Shown here piece after piece: positions 25,201 to 37,460 of a stretch of 64,000 nucleotides of DNA. The notes under the pieces are model-generated. The model saw only the letters and a list, made by a program, of their open reading frames with translations. It was not told where the DNA came from and did no database searches. The DNA is taken from NCBI GenBank assembly GCA_037447655.1, contig JBBHKE010002333.1, positions 69,001-133,000 of the forward strand, read 5' to 3'. Positions within the stretch are counted from its first letter, which is position 1. Each line of letters starts with the position of its first letter. The translations under genes were made by a program, and so were the position numbers. Origin of the DNA: Zygnema cylindricum (lineage: Eukaryota; Streptophyta; Zygnematophyceae; Zygnematales; Zygnemataceae).

Positions 25201-28200
25201 TCTAAATTACACAAACTGTTAGCAACAACAGGAATTGTCACCTAACTTACAAAAACTGTTAGCGCTAACAGCAATTGTTACCTAACTTACACAAATTGTT
25301 AGCGTTAACAAGAATTGTTATCTAAATTACACAAATTGTTAGCCTTAACATGATTTGTAACCTAACTTACACAGACTGTTATCGCTAACAAGTATTGTAA
25401 CATATTTTACACAAACTGTTAGCGTTAACAAGAATTGTTATCCAAATTACACAACCTGTTAGCACTAACAAGAATTGTAACCTAACTTACACAAACTATT
25501 AGTGCTAACAGGAATTGTCACCTAACTTACACAAATTCTTACGCTACCAGAAATTGATATCTAAATTACACAAACTCTTAGCTCTAACAAAAATTGTTAA
25601 CTAACTTACACAAACTGTTAGCGCTAACAAGATTTGTCACCTTTTTTAATAAACTGATAGAGTTAACAAGAATTGTTAGCTAAATTACACAAACTATTAG
25701 CGCTAACAATAATTGTTACCTTACTTACACAAACTATTAGCGCTAACAAGAATTGTTATCTAAATTAAACAAACTGTTAGCGCTAAAAGGAATTGTTACC
25801 TAGCATACAGAAACTGTTACCGCCAACAGGAATTGTCTCCTAACTTACACAAACTGTTAGTGCTAACAAGAATTGTCACCTAACTTACACAAACTGTTAG
25901 CGCTAACAAGAATTCTCACCTATTTTAAATAAACTGTTGGCGTTAACATGAATTGTTATCTAAATTACTCAAACTGTTAATGCTAACAAGAATTGTTACC
26001 CAACTTACACATTTTTGTTAGCGATTACAAGAATGTTATCTAAATTACACAAACTTTTAGCGGTAACAAGAATTGTTACCTAACTTACAAAAATTGTTAG
26101 CGCTAACAAGAATTTTCACCTAACTTACACAAACTGTTAGCGTTAACAGGAATTGTTACCTAAATTACACAAATTGTTAACGCTAACAGGAGTTGTTACC
26201 TAACTAACACAAACTGTTACGCTAACAAAAATTGTTATCTAAATTACACAACTGTTAGCGGTATCATGAATTGTTACCTAACTTACACAAACTGTTAGCG
26301 CTAAGAAAAATTGTTATCTAAATTACACAAATAGCTAGCGCTAACAAGAATTGTTATCTAAATTACACAAACAATTAGTGTTAACAGGAATTGTCACCTA
26401 ACTTACACAAACTGTTAGCGCTAACAGGAATTGTTATCTAAATTACACAAACTGTTAGCGCTAACAAGAATTGTTACCCTACTTACACATTCTTGTTAGC
26501 GTTAACAAGAATGTTATCTAAATTACAAAAACTTTTAGCGGTAACAAGAATTGTTACCTAACTTACAGAAATAGTTAGCGCTAACTAGAATTGATATCTA
26601 AATTACACAAACTTTTGGCGCTAACAATAATTATTACCTAACTTACACAAATAATAGCGCTAACATGAATTGTTATCTAATTTACACAACAGTTAGCGTT
26701 AACAAGAATTGTTACCTAATTTACACAAATTGTTAGCGCTAACAGGGAATTCTCACCTAACTTACACTAATTGTTAGCACTAAGAAAGATTTGTCACCTA
26801 GTTTACACAAAATGTTAGTAATAGGAATTGTCACCTAACTTACACAAACTGTTAGCCTTAACAATAATTTTTATCTAAATTACACAAACTATCAGCGCTA
26901 ACATGAATTTTCACCTAACTAACACAAACTATCAGCACTAACACAAAATGTCACCTATTTTACACAAATTGTTAGCGTTAACAAGAAATGTTATCTAAAT
27001 TACGCAAACTGTTAGCGCTAACAAGAATTGTCACCTAACTTACACAAACTGTTAGCGCGTGACAATCTTACACAATATGTTAGCGCTAACAGGAATTGTC
27101 ACCTAATTTACACAAATTATTACGCTACCAGAAACTGTTATCTTAATTACCCAAACTCTTCGCGCTAACAAAAATTGTTACCTAACTTACAGAAATTGTT
27201 ACGCTAACAATAATTATTATCTAAATTACACAAGTGTTAGGGGTAGCATAAATTGTTACCTAACTTACACAAAGTGTTAGCGCTAACAGGAATTGTTACC
27301 CAACTTACACACACTGTTAGCGCTAACAAGAATTGTTATTTAAATTACACAAAATGTTAGCCGTAACAAGAATTGTTACCTAACTTACACAAAATGTTGC
27401 TCTAACAAGAATTGTTATCTAAATTGCACAAACTGTTAGCGCTAACAGGAATTCTCCCCTATTTTACACAAACTAATAGCGTTAACAATAATTATTATCT
27501 AAATTACACAAAGTGTTAGAGCTAACTGGAATTGTTACCTAACTTACACAAATAATTAGTTAGGAATTATTACCCTAACTTATACAAACTTTTAGCTGTG
27601 GTGTTACCAACATACACCAACTGTTACTGCTAACAAAAATTATTCCTTTACTCACACAAGCTGCTATGCAACAAAATTGTTATTTATATTACACAAACGT
27701 TTAGTAGCGGGAATTGTCACCTATCTTACACAATTGGCTAACAAGAATTGTTACCTAAATTACACAAATTGTTAGCGCTAACATGATTTGTCACCTATCT
27801 TACACAAACTAATACGCTAACAAAAATTGTTGTCTAAATTACACAACTGTTTGCGCTAACATGAATTGTTACCTAACTTCCACAAACTGTTAGTGGTAAC
27901 AAAAATTGTTATCTAAATTACACAAACTGTTAGCGGTAACAGGAATTGTCACCTAACTTACACAAACTGTTAGCGCTAACAGGAATTGTCACCTATTTTA
28001 CACAAACTGTTAGCGTTAACAATAATTGTTATCTAAATTAAACAAACTGTTAGCGCTAACAGGAATTGTCACCTAGCTTACACAAACTGTTAACGTTAAC
28101 AAGAATTGTTACCTAAATTACACAAATTGTTAGCGCTAACATGATTTGTTACCTAACTTACACAAACTAATACGCTAACAAAAATTGTTGTCTAAATTAC

Positions 28201-28323
28201 ACAACTGTTTGCGGTAACATGAATTGTTACCTAACTTCCACAAACTGTTAGCGGTAACAAAAATTGTTATCTAAATTACACAAACTGTTAGCGGTAACAA
28301 GAATTGTTACCTAACTTACACAA
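22214..28323. repeat. 40-bp palindromic satellite array, block 3
   Basis: About 150 copies of the 40-bp unit. Variant units with TTACGCTACC occur at about 23914, 25539 and 27120, and the TTAGCTATTACC landmark at about 24233. The right part (after about 26000) holds shortened and more diverged units, and a stretch near 27740-27900 is repeated at about 28100-28260. No gene is present. Confidence 0.97.
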
Positions 28324-28325
28324 TC

Positions 28326-29553
28326 TAAGCAAAGTTTGCAGGCTCATAAAGTCCTTTTATGGACTTAAGCAGGCTCCTCGACAGTGGAATAAGAATCTAG
28401 ATGAGTTCTCACCGGTCTGGGGTATATCTGTATCAGCTCTGACCATTCTATCTATATGTTTGAAGATGAGAATGGTTTCATTTTTATTGCAATTTATGTG
28501 GATGATCTGTTTGTGTTGAGTAAGTCTTTGGAGAAGATCAATAGGTTAAGAAAGATCTTAGGGGCAGATTTGATATGAAGGATTTAGGAGAGGCAAAATA
28601 TATTTCGGAGATCCAAATCGAGAGAGATATGGGGAAAAGGTTTATCAGACTTACTCTGAAAGAAGCAGTATAATATGCTTGAAAAATTCCAGATGGAAAA
28701 GGCTAACAGTAGTACCACTCCCATGGACTTGAAAAAAGTAAGTGATGGGAGTGTAGAACGAGGAATGATGATTTTAGATGATCAGATAAGTCTAGAGGAG
28801 AGAAAGCTTATGAAGTCTATCCCATATAGACAGGTCATAGGAAGTCTTATCTATTTTATGAACTGTACCAGGCCGGACATCGCGGCAGCAGTATGAGTCT
28901 TTTGTAGGAGTCTTAATGATTCTAGGAAAAGAGATTGGGAGGTAGCCAAGAGAGTCATGCGATATCTGGTAGGAACTAGAGAGTTATGGTTACATTTGGG
29001 AGGGGAGCAAATAGATATCACTACTTGGAGTGATGCCAGTTATGGGGATGCACGTATGAGAAGATGCACTTCTGGGTATGTGTTGTATGTAGGGGATGGT
29101 GCTTGTTGTTGGAGCAGTAAGCAAAAAACGTTTGTTGCTCAGTGTACTATGGAGGCTGAGTATATGGCCTCTTGTTCAACTTTGAAAGAGTTGATGTGGG
29201 TCAAGTCCTTGTTGCAAGAATTGGGGTATATAAAGGAAGGAGTACATGAATTTTTTTGTGATAACCAGGCTGCCATTGCCATTGCAACCAATCCAAAACA
29301 TCATTTCAAAGCTAAACATATGGACATAAGATTGAGCTTTGTACGGGAAAAAAATGAAAATAAAATTGTAAATCTTGTGTATAATTCCGATGAAGAAATG
29401 GTGGATGACATGATGACCAAACCTGTGCCCTCTCCAAAGATAAAATATTATAGGGAAAAATGTGGATTAAAAGTAAAAGTTAAAATTGGACTAGAAAATA
29501 AGGGGAGTGTTGAAATAGGTAATTTGTTTTTGTATTTTCTATGTCTAAAATAA
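28326..29553 (+). pseudogene. copia RT (C-terminal part) and RNase H (element C)
   Basis: [11 protein letters not shown] (about 28355) is followed by a frameshift near 28410. YVDD is encoded near 28495 in another frame. A TAA near 28671 and a TGA near 28893 break the connection domain. From 28957 an open frame of 198 codons covers RNase H (WSDASYGD about 29028, MEAEYMA about 29151, CDNQAA about 29260). A frame change near the end bypasses the usual stop, so this frame reads through the polypurine tract into the LTR to 29553. Confidence 0.9.
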
Positions 29554-30514
29554 TTAGCGAAAAAAGATAAAGGAAATACAAGCAACCTCTCTCCATCTCT
29601 TCTCTCTCGCCCCCATACTTGTTGTAGTCACTGAAAGAGAGAGAGAGTAGTGGAGCCATGGCTGCCTCAGCTCCCCTAGTGTAGGACCAAAGAGTGACCT
29701 AAGTCACTCTCAACAAAAGGATGAGTCCGGGAGGACTCAAACCCCCGACCGACAGAGCATGGCGTAGCCGGTAGCTCTTACCGGTCTGTCGTAGAAGTTT
29801 GCAAGAGATTATAGGGTTTAATAAATACTTGTACAGTGATACGGTAGTTATTCCATTTAACGGAGTTCGGACATAAAATACATGGAGCGGATAAAATACA
29901 GTTTGGATATGATTCCGCACGACACAAATGAATCAGACATTTGTTCCGACAATAAAGATTAAATACGACATTCCATCCGACAGAAAACGTCATTGTTGGG
30001 ATCCCTGAATGGTCACTTTAGCATTTAGTGACGTGGCATGACTTGGCGCCACGTGGAGAGATAACATTCGGTCGTGGGAATTTCAAGGAACGTACGGACG
30101 AATGGAAAGTGGACATGCGTCCGTTTAATGGCCTTGTCGTACAAAGGTCGTACTAAAAGTACATCGGCGGTAGTACTTTCTTGTACTCTACAGCATTATG
30201 AATGGTTCGTACAGTTAGTAGATAGGGGTTGTGAGAGGAAGCTAGGACTTAGAAAAATCTGGTATATGGTCTACTCTCTCTAAGAGAGCTTTGTATAAAA
30301 TTGGCATTTTTGCCGGCTCATAACTTATCGGTTGGTTAGCCGTTTTCATTGATTTTTTTTCCTACACACTCATGGGAGTCCAAGCTACATAAGGGTGCCA
30401 TCAAATTGTAAGTTTGCCTGTTTGGGCAGGAGTGGTAGTGGCTTGAAGTGGGTTAGTGAAAATTATCTAGAGGCTTCCTGTATTCTGTGGTCCAATGGAG
30501 GACACAAAATTTCA
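29508..30514 (+). repeat. 3' LTR of element C (type TGTTGAAAT...TTTCA)
   Basis: It follows the polypurine tract AATAAGGGGAG. It carries a tRNA-like module in antisense (29720-29796), an inverted repeat ACAAATG/CATTTGT near 29924-29943, a G-box GCCACGTGGA near 30049 and the terminal hairpin near 30486-30506. The same LTR type forms the D 3' LTR. Confidence 0.92.
29720..29796 (-). other. antisense tRNA-like module in LTR C
   Basis: On the minus strand there is a box B match GGTTTGAGTCC (plus 29733-29743) inside a T-arm-like hairpin, and a stem ACCGGC/GTCGGT around a loop of about 13. Relative to LTR A the stem pair has changed on one side but still pairs through G-T. Confidence 0.55.
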
Positions 30515-32349
30515 ACTTACACAAACTGTTAGTGCTAACAAGAATTGTTTCCTAACTTACACAAACTGTTAGCGTTAATAGGAATTGTTACCTAAATCAC
30601 ACAAATTGTTAGCCCTAACAGGAATTCTCACCTAACTTTCACAAACGATTAGCGCTAACACGAATTGTCACCTATTTTACACAAACTGTTAGCGTTAACA
30701 AGAATTGTTAACTAAATTACACAACTTGTTAGCGCTTACAGGATTTGTTACCTAATTTACACAAACTATTACTGTAAACAAGAATAGTTACCTTACTTAC
30801 ACGAACTTTTGGCCCTAACACGAATTGTTACGTAACTTACACAAACTGTTCGCGCTAACATGAATTCTTACCTAACTTACACAAACTGTTAGGCTAACAG
30901 AAATTATTATCTAAATTATACAAGTTTTTATAGCTAACAAGAATTGTTACCTAACTTACACAAACTCTTAGCGCTAACAATAATTTTTATTTAAATTACA
31001 CAAATAGTTAACAGTTACAAGAATAGTTACCTAACTTACACAAACTAAAAGCTCGAACAAGAATTGTTATCTAGATTACGCAAACTGTTTGCGCTAACAT
31101 GAATTGTTATCTAAATTACACAAACTGTTAGCGGTAACAGGAATTGTTACCTAACTTATACAAACAATTAGCGCTTACAGGAATTTTTTTCTAAATTACA
31201 CAAACTTTAAGCCTTAAAAAGACTTGTTACCTAACTTAAACAAGCTGTTAGCGCTTATAAGAATTGTCACTTATTTAACACAAAATGTTAGCACTAACAA
31301 AAATTGTTATCTAAATTAAACAAACTGATACCGCTAAGAGGATGTGTTATCTAAATTACACAGAGTATTAGCACTAACATGAATTGTTACTTAAATGACA
31401 CAAATTGTTAGCGCTAACACGAATTGTCACTTATTTTACACAAAGTGTTAGCAGTAACGAGAATTGTTATCTAAATTACACAAACTATTAGCACTAACAC
31501 GGATTCTAACCTAACTTACACAAACTGTTAGCGCTAAAAAGGTTTGTTAGCTAAATTACACAAACTGTTAGCGCTAACATAAATTGTTACCTTACTTTCA
31601 CAAACTTTTAGTGCTAACAAGAATTGTTATCTAAATTACACAAACTGTCACTTTTAACAAAATTTGTTACCTAAATTACACAAACTATTAGCGCTTACAT
31701 AATTGTGACCTAATTTACACAAATTGTTAGCGGTAACAAGACTTTTTATCTACATTACACAAACTATTAGCGCTTACAGGAATTTTTACCTAACTTACAC
31801 AACTGTTTCCGCTATCACGAATTGTCACCTTATTTTCTTAAACTGTTAGCGTTGACCAGAATTGTTATCTAAATCGCACAAACTGTTAGCACTAACAAGA
31901 ATTGTTAACTAACTTACACAAACTGTTAGCGCTAATAGGATTTGTTTTCTAGATTACACAAACTGTTAGCTCTAACACGATTTGTTACGTAACTTACACA
32001 AATTGTAAGCACTAACAAGAATTATTATCTAAATTACACTAACTGTTAGTGCTAGTAAGAATTGTTTTCTAAAATACACAAACTATTACCCTTAACAGGA
32101 TGTGTTATCTAAGATACACAAATTATGAGCGCTAACATGAATTGTTACTTAAATTACACAAATTGTTAGTGCTAACAGGAATTGCCACTTATTTTACACA
32201 AACTATTAGCACTAACAAGAATTCTTATCTAAATTACACAAACTATTAGCGCTAACACAAATTGTAACCTAACTTACACAAACTGTTAGCTCTAACACGT
32301 TTTGTTATCTAAAATACAGAAACTATGAGCTAACACAATTGTTACCTTA
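30515..32349. repeat. 40-bp palindromic satellite array, block 4
   Basis: About 46 copies of the 40-bp unit, more diverged than blocks 1-3 and without the TTACGCTACC landmark variants. No gene is present. Confidence 0.96.
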
Positions 32350-33063
32350 TGAAGTTATGAGACAACTAAGTGCGAAGATGAAGAAGATGCAATAGTAGTC
32401 ATCGTAGAACAAATTAAGAGAAGAAGCTTCCATAAATACCGATGGCTGAACAGCAACTTTGACATACTATAACTTTCAGAAAAACGTCCCAATGGTCTTG
32501 AAAATTTGCCACACTGTAGATTACATAAAAAGGAACTCACACACAATCAATTCCGTTCACAAATCTGTAAGATATGTAGAAATGAAATTACATAATACTG
32601 AGTATACAGTTTTCATATCATTTGTTCCTAAAAATCAAATTCACTAACTCCTACTTTTATACACCGAAACTACACTAAGCTGTACAAAGGCATTCCAGCC
32701 GTACATCTAACATTCTATCACAAATATTTACACCGAAGTTCAGACAACGTAAAGTGATAATGATCTTCACTATTTGCTGGCGACGGTTGTCAGCAGTCCG
32801 ATTAGAGGATTTTGCACTGTAGAATTGACTTCACGAAGTCCAGTGGTCCTGCCAAATATCCGTACGTCCACGGAGGACATACTCACGCATTCTCCTAAGT
32901 GACGACACGTGTCCCAAGTGTGAATGAACCGTGAACTCCCGACTTCACTGTCAGAATAATTTCGGTAAGTACTGAACCGAACTCAACAAAAAATAGCTTA
33001 AGTCTTGAACAGTCTCTCTCACAGCTGAGGCATAAAGAGGACTAAAGCTTTCTAAAAAAAACA
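32350..33063 (-). mobile_element. reversed solo LTR of the element B type
   Basis: On the minus strand it starts TGTTTTTTTTAG and matches the B 3' LTR to its end, with internal deletions (714 against 843 bp). Satellite borders both sides; CCTTA on the left and ACTTA on the right may be a decayed 5-bp target duplication. No internal region remains. Confidence 0.87.
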
Positions 33064-35160
33064 ACTTACACAAACTGTTAGCACTAACAAGAATTGTTAT
33101 CTAAATTACACAAACTGTCACTTCTAACAGGAATTGTTACCTAAATTACAAAAACTATTAGCGCTAACTAAATTGTGACCTCACTAACACAAATTGTTAG
33201 CAGTAATAGGAATTGTTATCTAAAATACACAAACTTTTAGCGCTAACAAGAATTGTTACCTAACTTACACATTTGTTAGCGCTAACAAAAATTGTTATCT
33301 AAATTACACAAACTCTTAGCGCTAACAGGAATTGTTACCTAACTTACACAAACTGTTAGCGCTTAAAAGAATTGTTATCTAAATTAAACAAACTATTAGC
33401 CCTATCATGAATTGTCACCTTATTTACTTAAACTGTTAGCGCTAACCAGAATTGTTATCTAAATTTCACAAACTGTTAGCAATAACAAGAATTGTTATCT
33501 AAGTTACAGAAACTGTTAGCGCTAAACAGGAATTGTTATCTAAATTACACAAACTAATACCGCTAACAAGAATTGTCACCTAACTTAAACAAACAGTTAG
33601 CGCTAACACGAATTTTCTCCTAACTTACACAAATTGTTAGCGCTAACAAGAATTGTTATCTAAATTACACAAACTGTTAGCGCTAACAAGAATTGTTACC
33701 TAACTTACACAAACCGTTAGCGCCTACAAGAATTGTTATCTAAATTAAACAAACTATTTGCCCTATCACGAATTGTCACCTTATTTACTTAAACTGTTAG
33801 CGCTGACCAGAATTGTTATCTAAATTTCAAAAACTGTTAGCTATAACAGGAATTGTTATCTAAGTTACACAAAATGATACCGCTAAATAGGAATTGTTAT
33901 CTAAATTACACAAACTTTTACCGCTAACAAGAATTGTCACCTAACTTAAACAAACTGTTAGCGGTAACAAGAAGTGTTACCTAACTTACACAAACATTTA
34001 GCGCTAACGAGAATTGTTATCTAAATTACACAAACTACTAGTGCTAACAGGATGTGTTACATAACATACCCAAACTATTAGCGCTAACTAGAATTGTTAT
34101 CTAAGTTACACAAACTGTTGATGCTAACAGGAATTGCTAACTTACTTTCACAAAATGTTAGCGGTGATAGGAATTGTAACCTAACTTACACAAATAGTTA
34201 GCGCTAGCACAGTTAGTTTTTTAAATTACACAAATTGTTAGCGCTAACAGGAATTGTTACCTCACTACACAAACTGTTAGCGCTACCAAAAATTGTTATC
34301 TAAATTACACAAATTGTTAATGCTAACAGATATTGTAACCTAACTTAAACAAACTGTTAGTGCTAACATGAATTTTTACGTAACTTACACAAACTGTTAG
34401 CGTTAACAATAATTGCTATCTAAATTATACAAACTAGTTACCGCTAACAAGAATTGTTGCCTAACTTACCCAAACTATTAGCGCTAACTAGAATTGTTAT
34501 CTAATTTACACAAACAGTTAGCTCTACTAATAATTATTATCTAAGTTACACAAACTGTTAATGCTAACAGATATTGTTACCTTACTTACACAAACTGTTA
34601 GCGCTTACAATACTTTTTACCTAACTTACACAAACTGTTAGCACTATCAAGAATTATTACCTAAAAAACACAACCTATTAGCGCTATTAAGAAATGTTAC
34701 ATAACTTACACAAATTGTTAGCTTTAATTGGAATAGTTATCTAAATTACACAAACTGTTAGTGCTAACAAGTATTGTTATCTAAATTACACAAACAGTTA
34801 GCGCTATCAAGAATTGTTACCTAAATTACACAAACTGTTAGCGCTAAGAGAAATTGTTACCTAACTTACACAATCTATTAGCGCTTAGTGGAATTGTTAT
34901 CTAAATTACACAAACTGTTGGTGCTAGCAAGAAGTGTTACCTAACTTAAACAAGCTGTTAGCGCTAACATGAATTGTTACTTGAATTACACAAATTTTTA
35001 GCGCTAACAAGAATTGTCACTTAATTTACACAAACTGTTTGCACTAACAATAATTCTTGCCTAAATTACCCAAACTATTAGCGCTAACACAAATTGTAAC
35101 AAAACTTACACAAACTGTTTGCGTTAAAAAGAATTGTTATCTAAATAACATAAACTATTA
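33064..35160. repeat. 40-bp palindromic satellite array, block 5
   Basis: About 52 copies of the 40-bp unit. A stretch around 33390-33600 is repeated at about 33740-33960 (shared CTTATTTACTTAAAC variant), pointing to a local duplication. The array ends at the truncated element E'. No gene is present. Confidence 0.96.
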
Positions 35161-35615
35161 GCCTCCCCATTACCTCTAGAAAGTGTGATCCTTCTCACTG
35201 ATTTTTGGTATTTTTCTGTAGTCTTACCACTCCTCTGAAGAGTTATTATCTCAAAGTTTTTCTTTTTTATTTCTCTGCACTTCAATGACACTATACTCTT
35301 TCTATTTACTATATGCGTTTTCCCATCTTGTGTCAATCCACCATTTTCTCTCTCATCATTCTCCTTCCTTACTCTAATTTTCTTATCATCTTTTCTCGGT
35401 CTTTCTTTCGGTTTTGTTTTCAGTTTAGTTTGTTCTATATCTATAGAGTATTCTGCATTCAATTTTAAGTGTACTTCACTTCCTTTTACCCCTCTTTCTT
35501 CAAGATTCTCATCCCCTTGTAAGTAATTTTCACACACCAATCTATCACAAGATAGAGTTACAAAAACCAAATCTTTTTCACTCTCTTCTTTCTCCACACT
35601 ATCTTTGGTGACCAC
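35161..35615 (-). pseudogene. second, charged ORF of element E', C-terminally truncated
   Basis: This open frame, about 150 codons long, starts MVTKDSVEKEESEKD and is rich in Lys, Glu and Arg. It is highly similar to 44621-45220 of E but is cut at the satellite junction; the final residues before the array stop codon come from satellite sequence. I recognise no domain. Its first part resembles the end of the preceding gag ORF (shared DRLV...LQ...VKGSE.H.K.N.E), so it probably arose by internal duplication of the gag tail. Confidence 0.6.
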
Positions 35616-35627
35616 ACTATTTTAAGT

Positions 35628-36387
35628 TTATTCCACATTCATTTTCGGATGCCCTTCACTTCCTTTAACTTTTGTTGTTTCAGTAACACCTTCTTTTTGT
35701 AATTTTGTATCTCTCACCAATCTGTCATCGGAAACATTGACAGTAGACAAAACCTTTTTTGTTACTTTTTCCTCCACTCCATTTTCTGTGGCAGCAAATT
35801 TCCCCTTTTCTTCCTCTTTCATCATATTCTGAAAAACATAAACACTCGGCAAGTAAACATATTTGTCGACCGAAGGTGTAGGCTTTTTGTCATCGGTTGA
35901 AGCTTGTCTCTCACTCATGAAAGCACTTGGTTCCCTCCTTGTTGAGGGTAGAACTCTGTTGTTGTCCCATCCATCTCTAAAAATTCCTGTAACACATGCA
36001 CTTTTATATGATGGACATACCATGAAAGTATGTTCTAAATCATTACAGTAAAAACACTTCTTAAGTCTGTTTCCGGACTCACTATTACTTCTAATTTTTT
36101 GAAACTAAGACTTAGAGACCTCGATATTCTTTTCAATTTTTTTTTTCAAATCTTCTTCATCTAACACTATGCGGATTGCTTGGCTTAAGTTCCAATCCCT
36201 TTTATCAATTTTAGCTATTCTATTTGGTGCATCTCTATAGTCAATAGGTAAGCCTCTCATTAATAAGACAACTTGTTGTGCATCTGTAAAGCTTCCCCTC
36301 CCAACGCATTTTCTGCAAATAATCTTTCTATACGAGTATAGTACTCCACCATGCTTACGCCTGCATACTTATATCCAAAAAGTTTAG
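35628..36387 (-). pseudogene. gag of element E' (N-terminus missing)
   Basis: It reads from 36387 leftwards. An intact CCHC knuckle lies at 36015-36056 (CFYCNDLEHTFMVC), followed by a linker and the tail ending KMNVE and TAA. Upstream of the knuckle the capsid region is frameshifted. It is the same protein as in E at 45233-46318. Confidence 0.8.
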
Positions 36388-37445
36388 TGTAGAAATTAAT
36401 GGTACATTTTTAGTATTTTCTAGGTCTAAATAGAAATATAGAAAGAAGCCGAGGCAGTCTACCTCTAACTTCTCTCTCCAAACTCTCAAACTTGTCGCAG
36501 TCACTGAGAAATTGGAGAGGGAGCTAGAGCTATGGCTACCTAGGCTATCCAGAGGTTTACGAGAAATTTATATTAGTTAAAGGGTTTATTTTATCTAAAA
36601 TATATGTGCCGGCCGCAGGATTTGATCCCTGTACCTACTGGCCGGCAGATAGTAGATAGCCGGTATCCTTAGCCGTTAAGTCTAGGACTAGTGTTACGTA
36701 GTATATAGTACGATATTTATTTGAACATGTATGCGTAGGATTAATCATATAACTGTAATTTATTACGGGATACATAGATCCGGTAATGCATAAAGTACGG
36801 ATTACGGTACGGACAGAAAATCAATACCGCGAATTTATTTCTTAATTGAAACGAATGCCGCGCAAGTATTTATTACGGCTATGATTAAATCTTGATTTAA
36901 TCGGACGGCCGAAAATTAGCGTCCAGATCGCGGAAGTAGATTTCCGCGGTTTGTGGCCATCGCCACATCGGATGACACGTGGCGAAATTAAATTGGATCG
37001 TGGAATCTCCGGAGATTATGGCACCGAATCCGGATATGACATGTGTCGACATTTGGGCAATGTCGTACAATGTCCGTACCTAAAGTAAACCGGCAGCTGT
37101 ACTTTTGCGTACGGAACTGTATTCTGATTGGTTTCGTACATCAATAGATAGAATCTGAGAGAGATAGGACTTAGAAAATTTGGGAGATAGGACCCTCTCT
37201 TCAGAGAGCTCCTGTACAAAAGGTGAACTTTGACCCTCCATAACTTACTGCTCAGGGGAGCAAATTCAGAGATTCTTTTTGCTATCGACTCAAGAGAGTC
37301 TTGCCTTCACAGGGGTGCAAGTTGTCAGAGTTTTTGTCTACCAGGATGGCAGTTGTTTTTGCTGAAACACGAAGGGGTCACGATTATCATAGAGGCTTCT
37401 TAGAAGCTGTCCACTCTGAGGACTTACAGAGGTCTCAGAGTTTCA
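36388..37445 (+). repeat. 5' LTR of element D (A type)
   Basis: The 1058-bp LTR aligns with LTR A. It includes a G-box ACACGTGGCG at 36975-36984, the antisense tRNA-like module (about 36606-36700) and ends GAGTTTCA directly before the primer site. Confidence 0.92.
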
Positions 37446-37460
37446 AGTTATGGGCCCACC
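37446..37460 (+). other. primer binding site of element D with embedded gag ATG
   Basis: AGTTATGGGCCCACC follows LTR end TTTCA. It matches the complement of the plant initiator tRNA anticodon arm at 14 of 15 bases. The ATG at 37450-37452 is the first ATG in the gag frame. Confidence 0.75.

Larger units (their letters stand above)
28324..30514 (+). mobile_element. copia element C, 5'-truncated 3' half
   Basis: The element begins abruptly in reverse transcriptase (SKVCRLIKS) next to satellite and runs through RNase H, a polypurine tract and a 1007-bp 3' LTR, ending TTTCA against satellite. Without a left end no target duplication can be seen. The truncation probably arose by deletion or unequal exchange within the array. 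Its sequence is closest to the right half of D. Confidence 0.93.
35161..36387 (-). mobile_element. truncated gag-only element E' (second copy of E)
   Basis: These 1227 bp align closely with 44771-45990 of element E. The left end abuts satellite; the right end is cut by the D 5' LTR at 36388 in mid gag. No LTR of its own remains here. Confidence 0.9.

Noticed and set aside
11097-35160. CRISPR-like array of palindromic repeats
   Set aside because: The units are contiguous without unique spacers, divergence is graded, there are no cas genes, and the flanks are eukaryotic copia elements. It is a tandem satellite.
11097-35160. Telomeric or subtelomeric simple repeat
   Set aside because: The unit has no TTTAGGG- or TTAGGG-type core and the 40-bp period does not fit telomerase repeats. 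Position on the chromosome cannot be judged.
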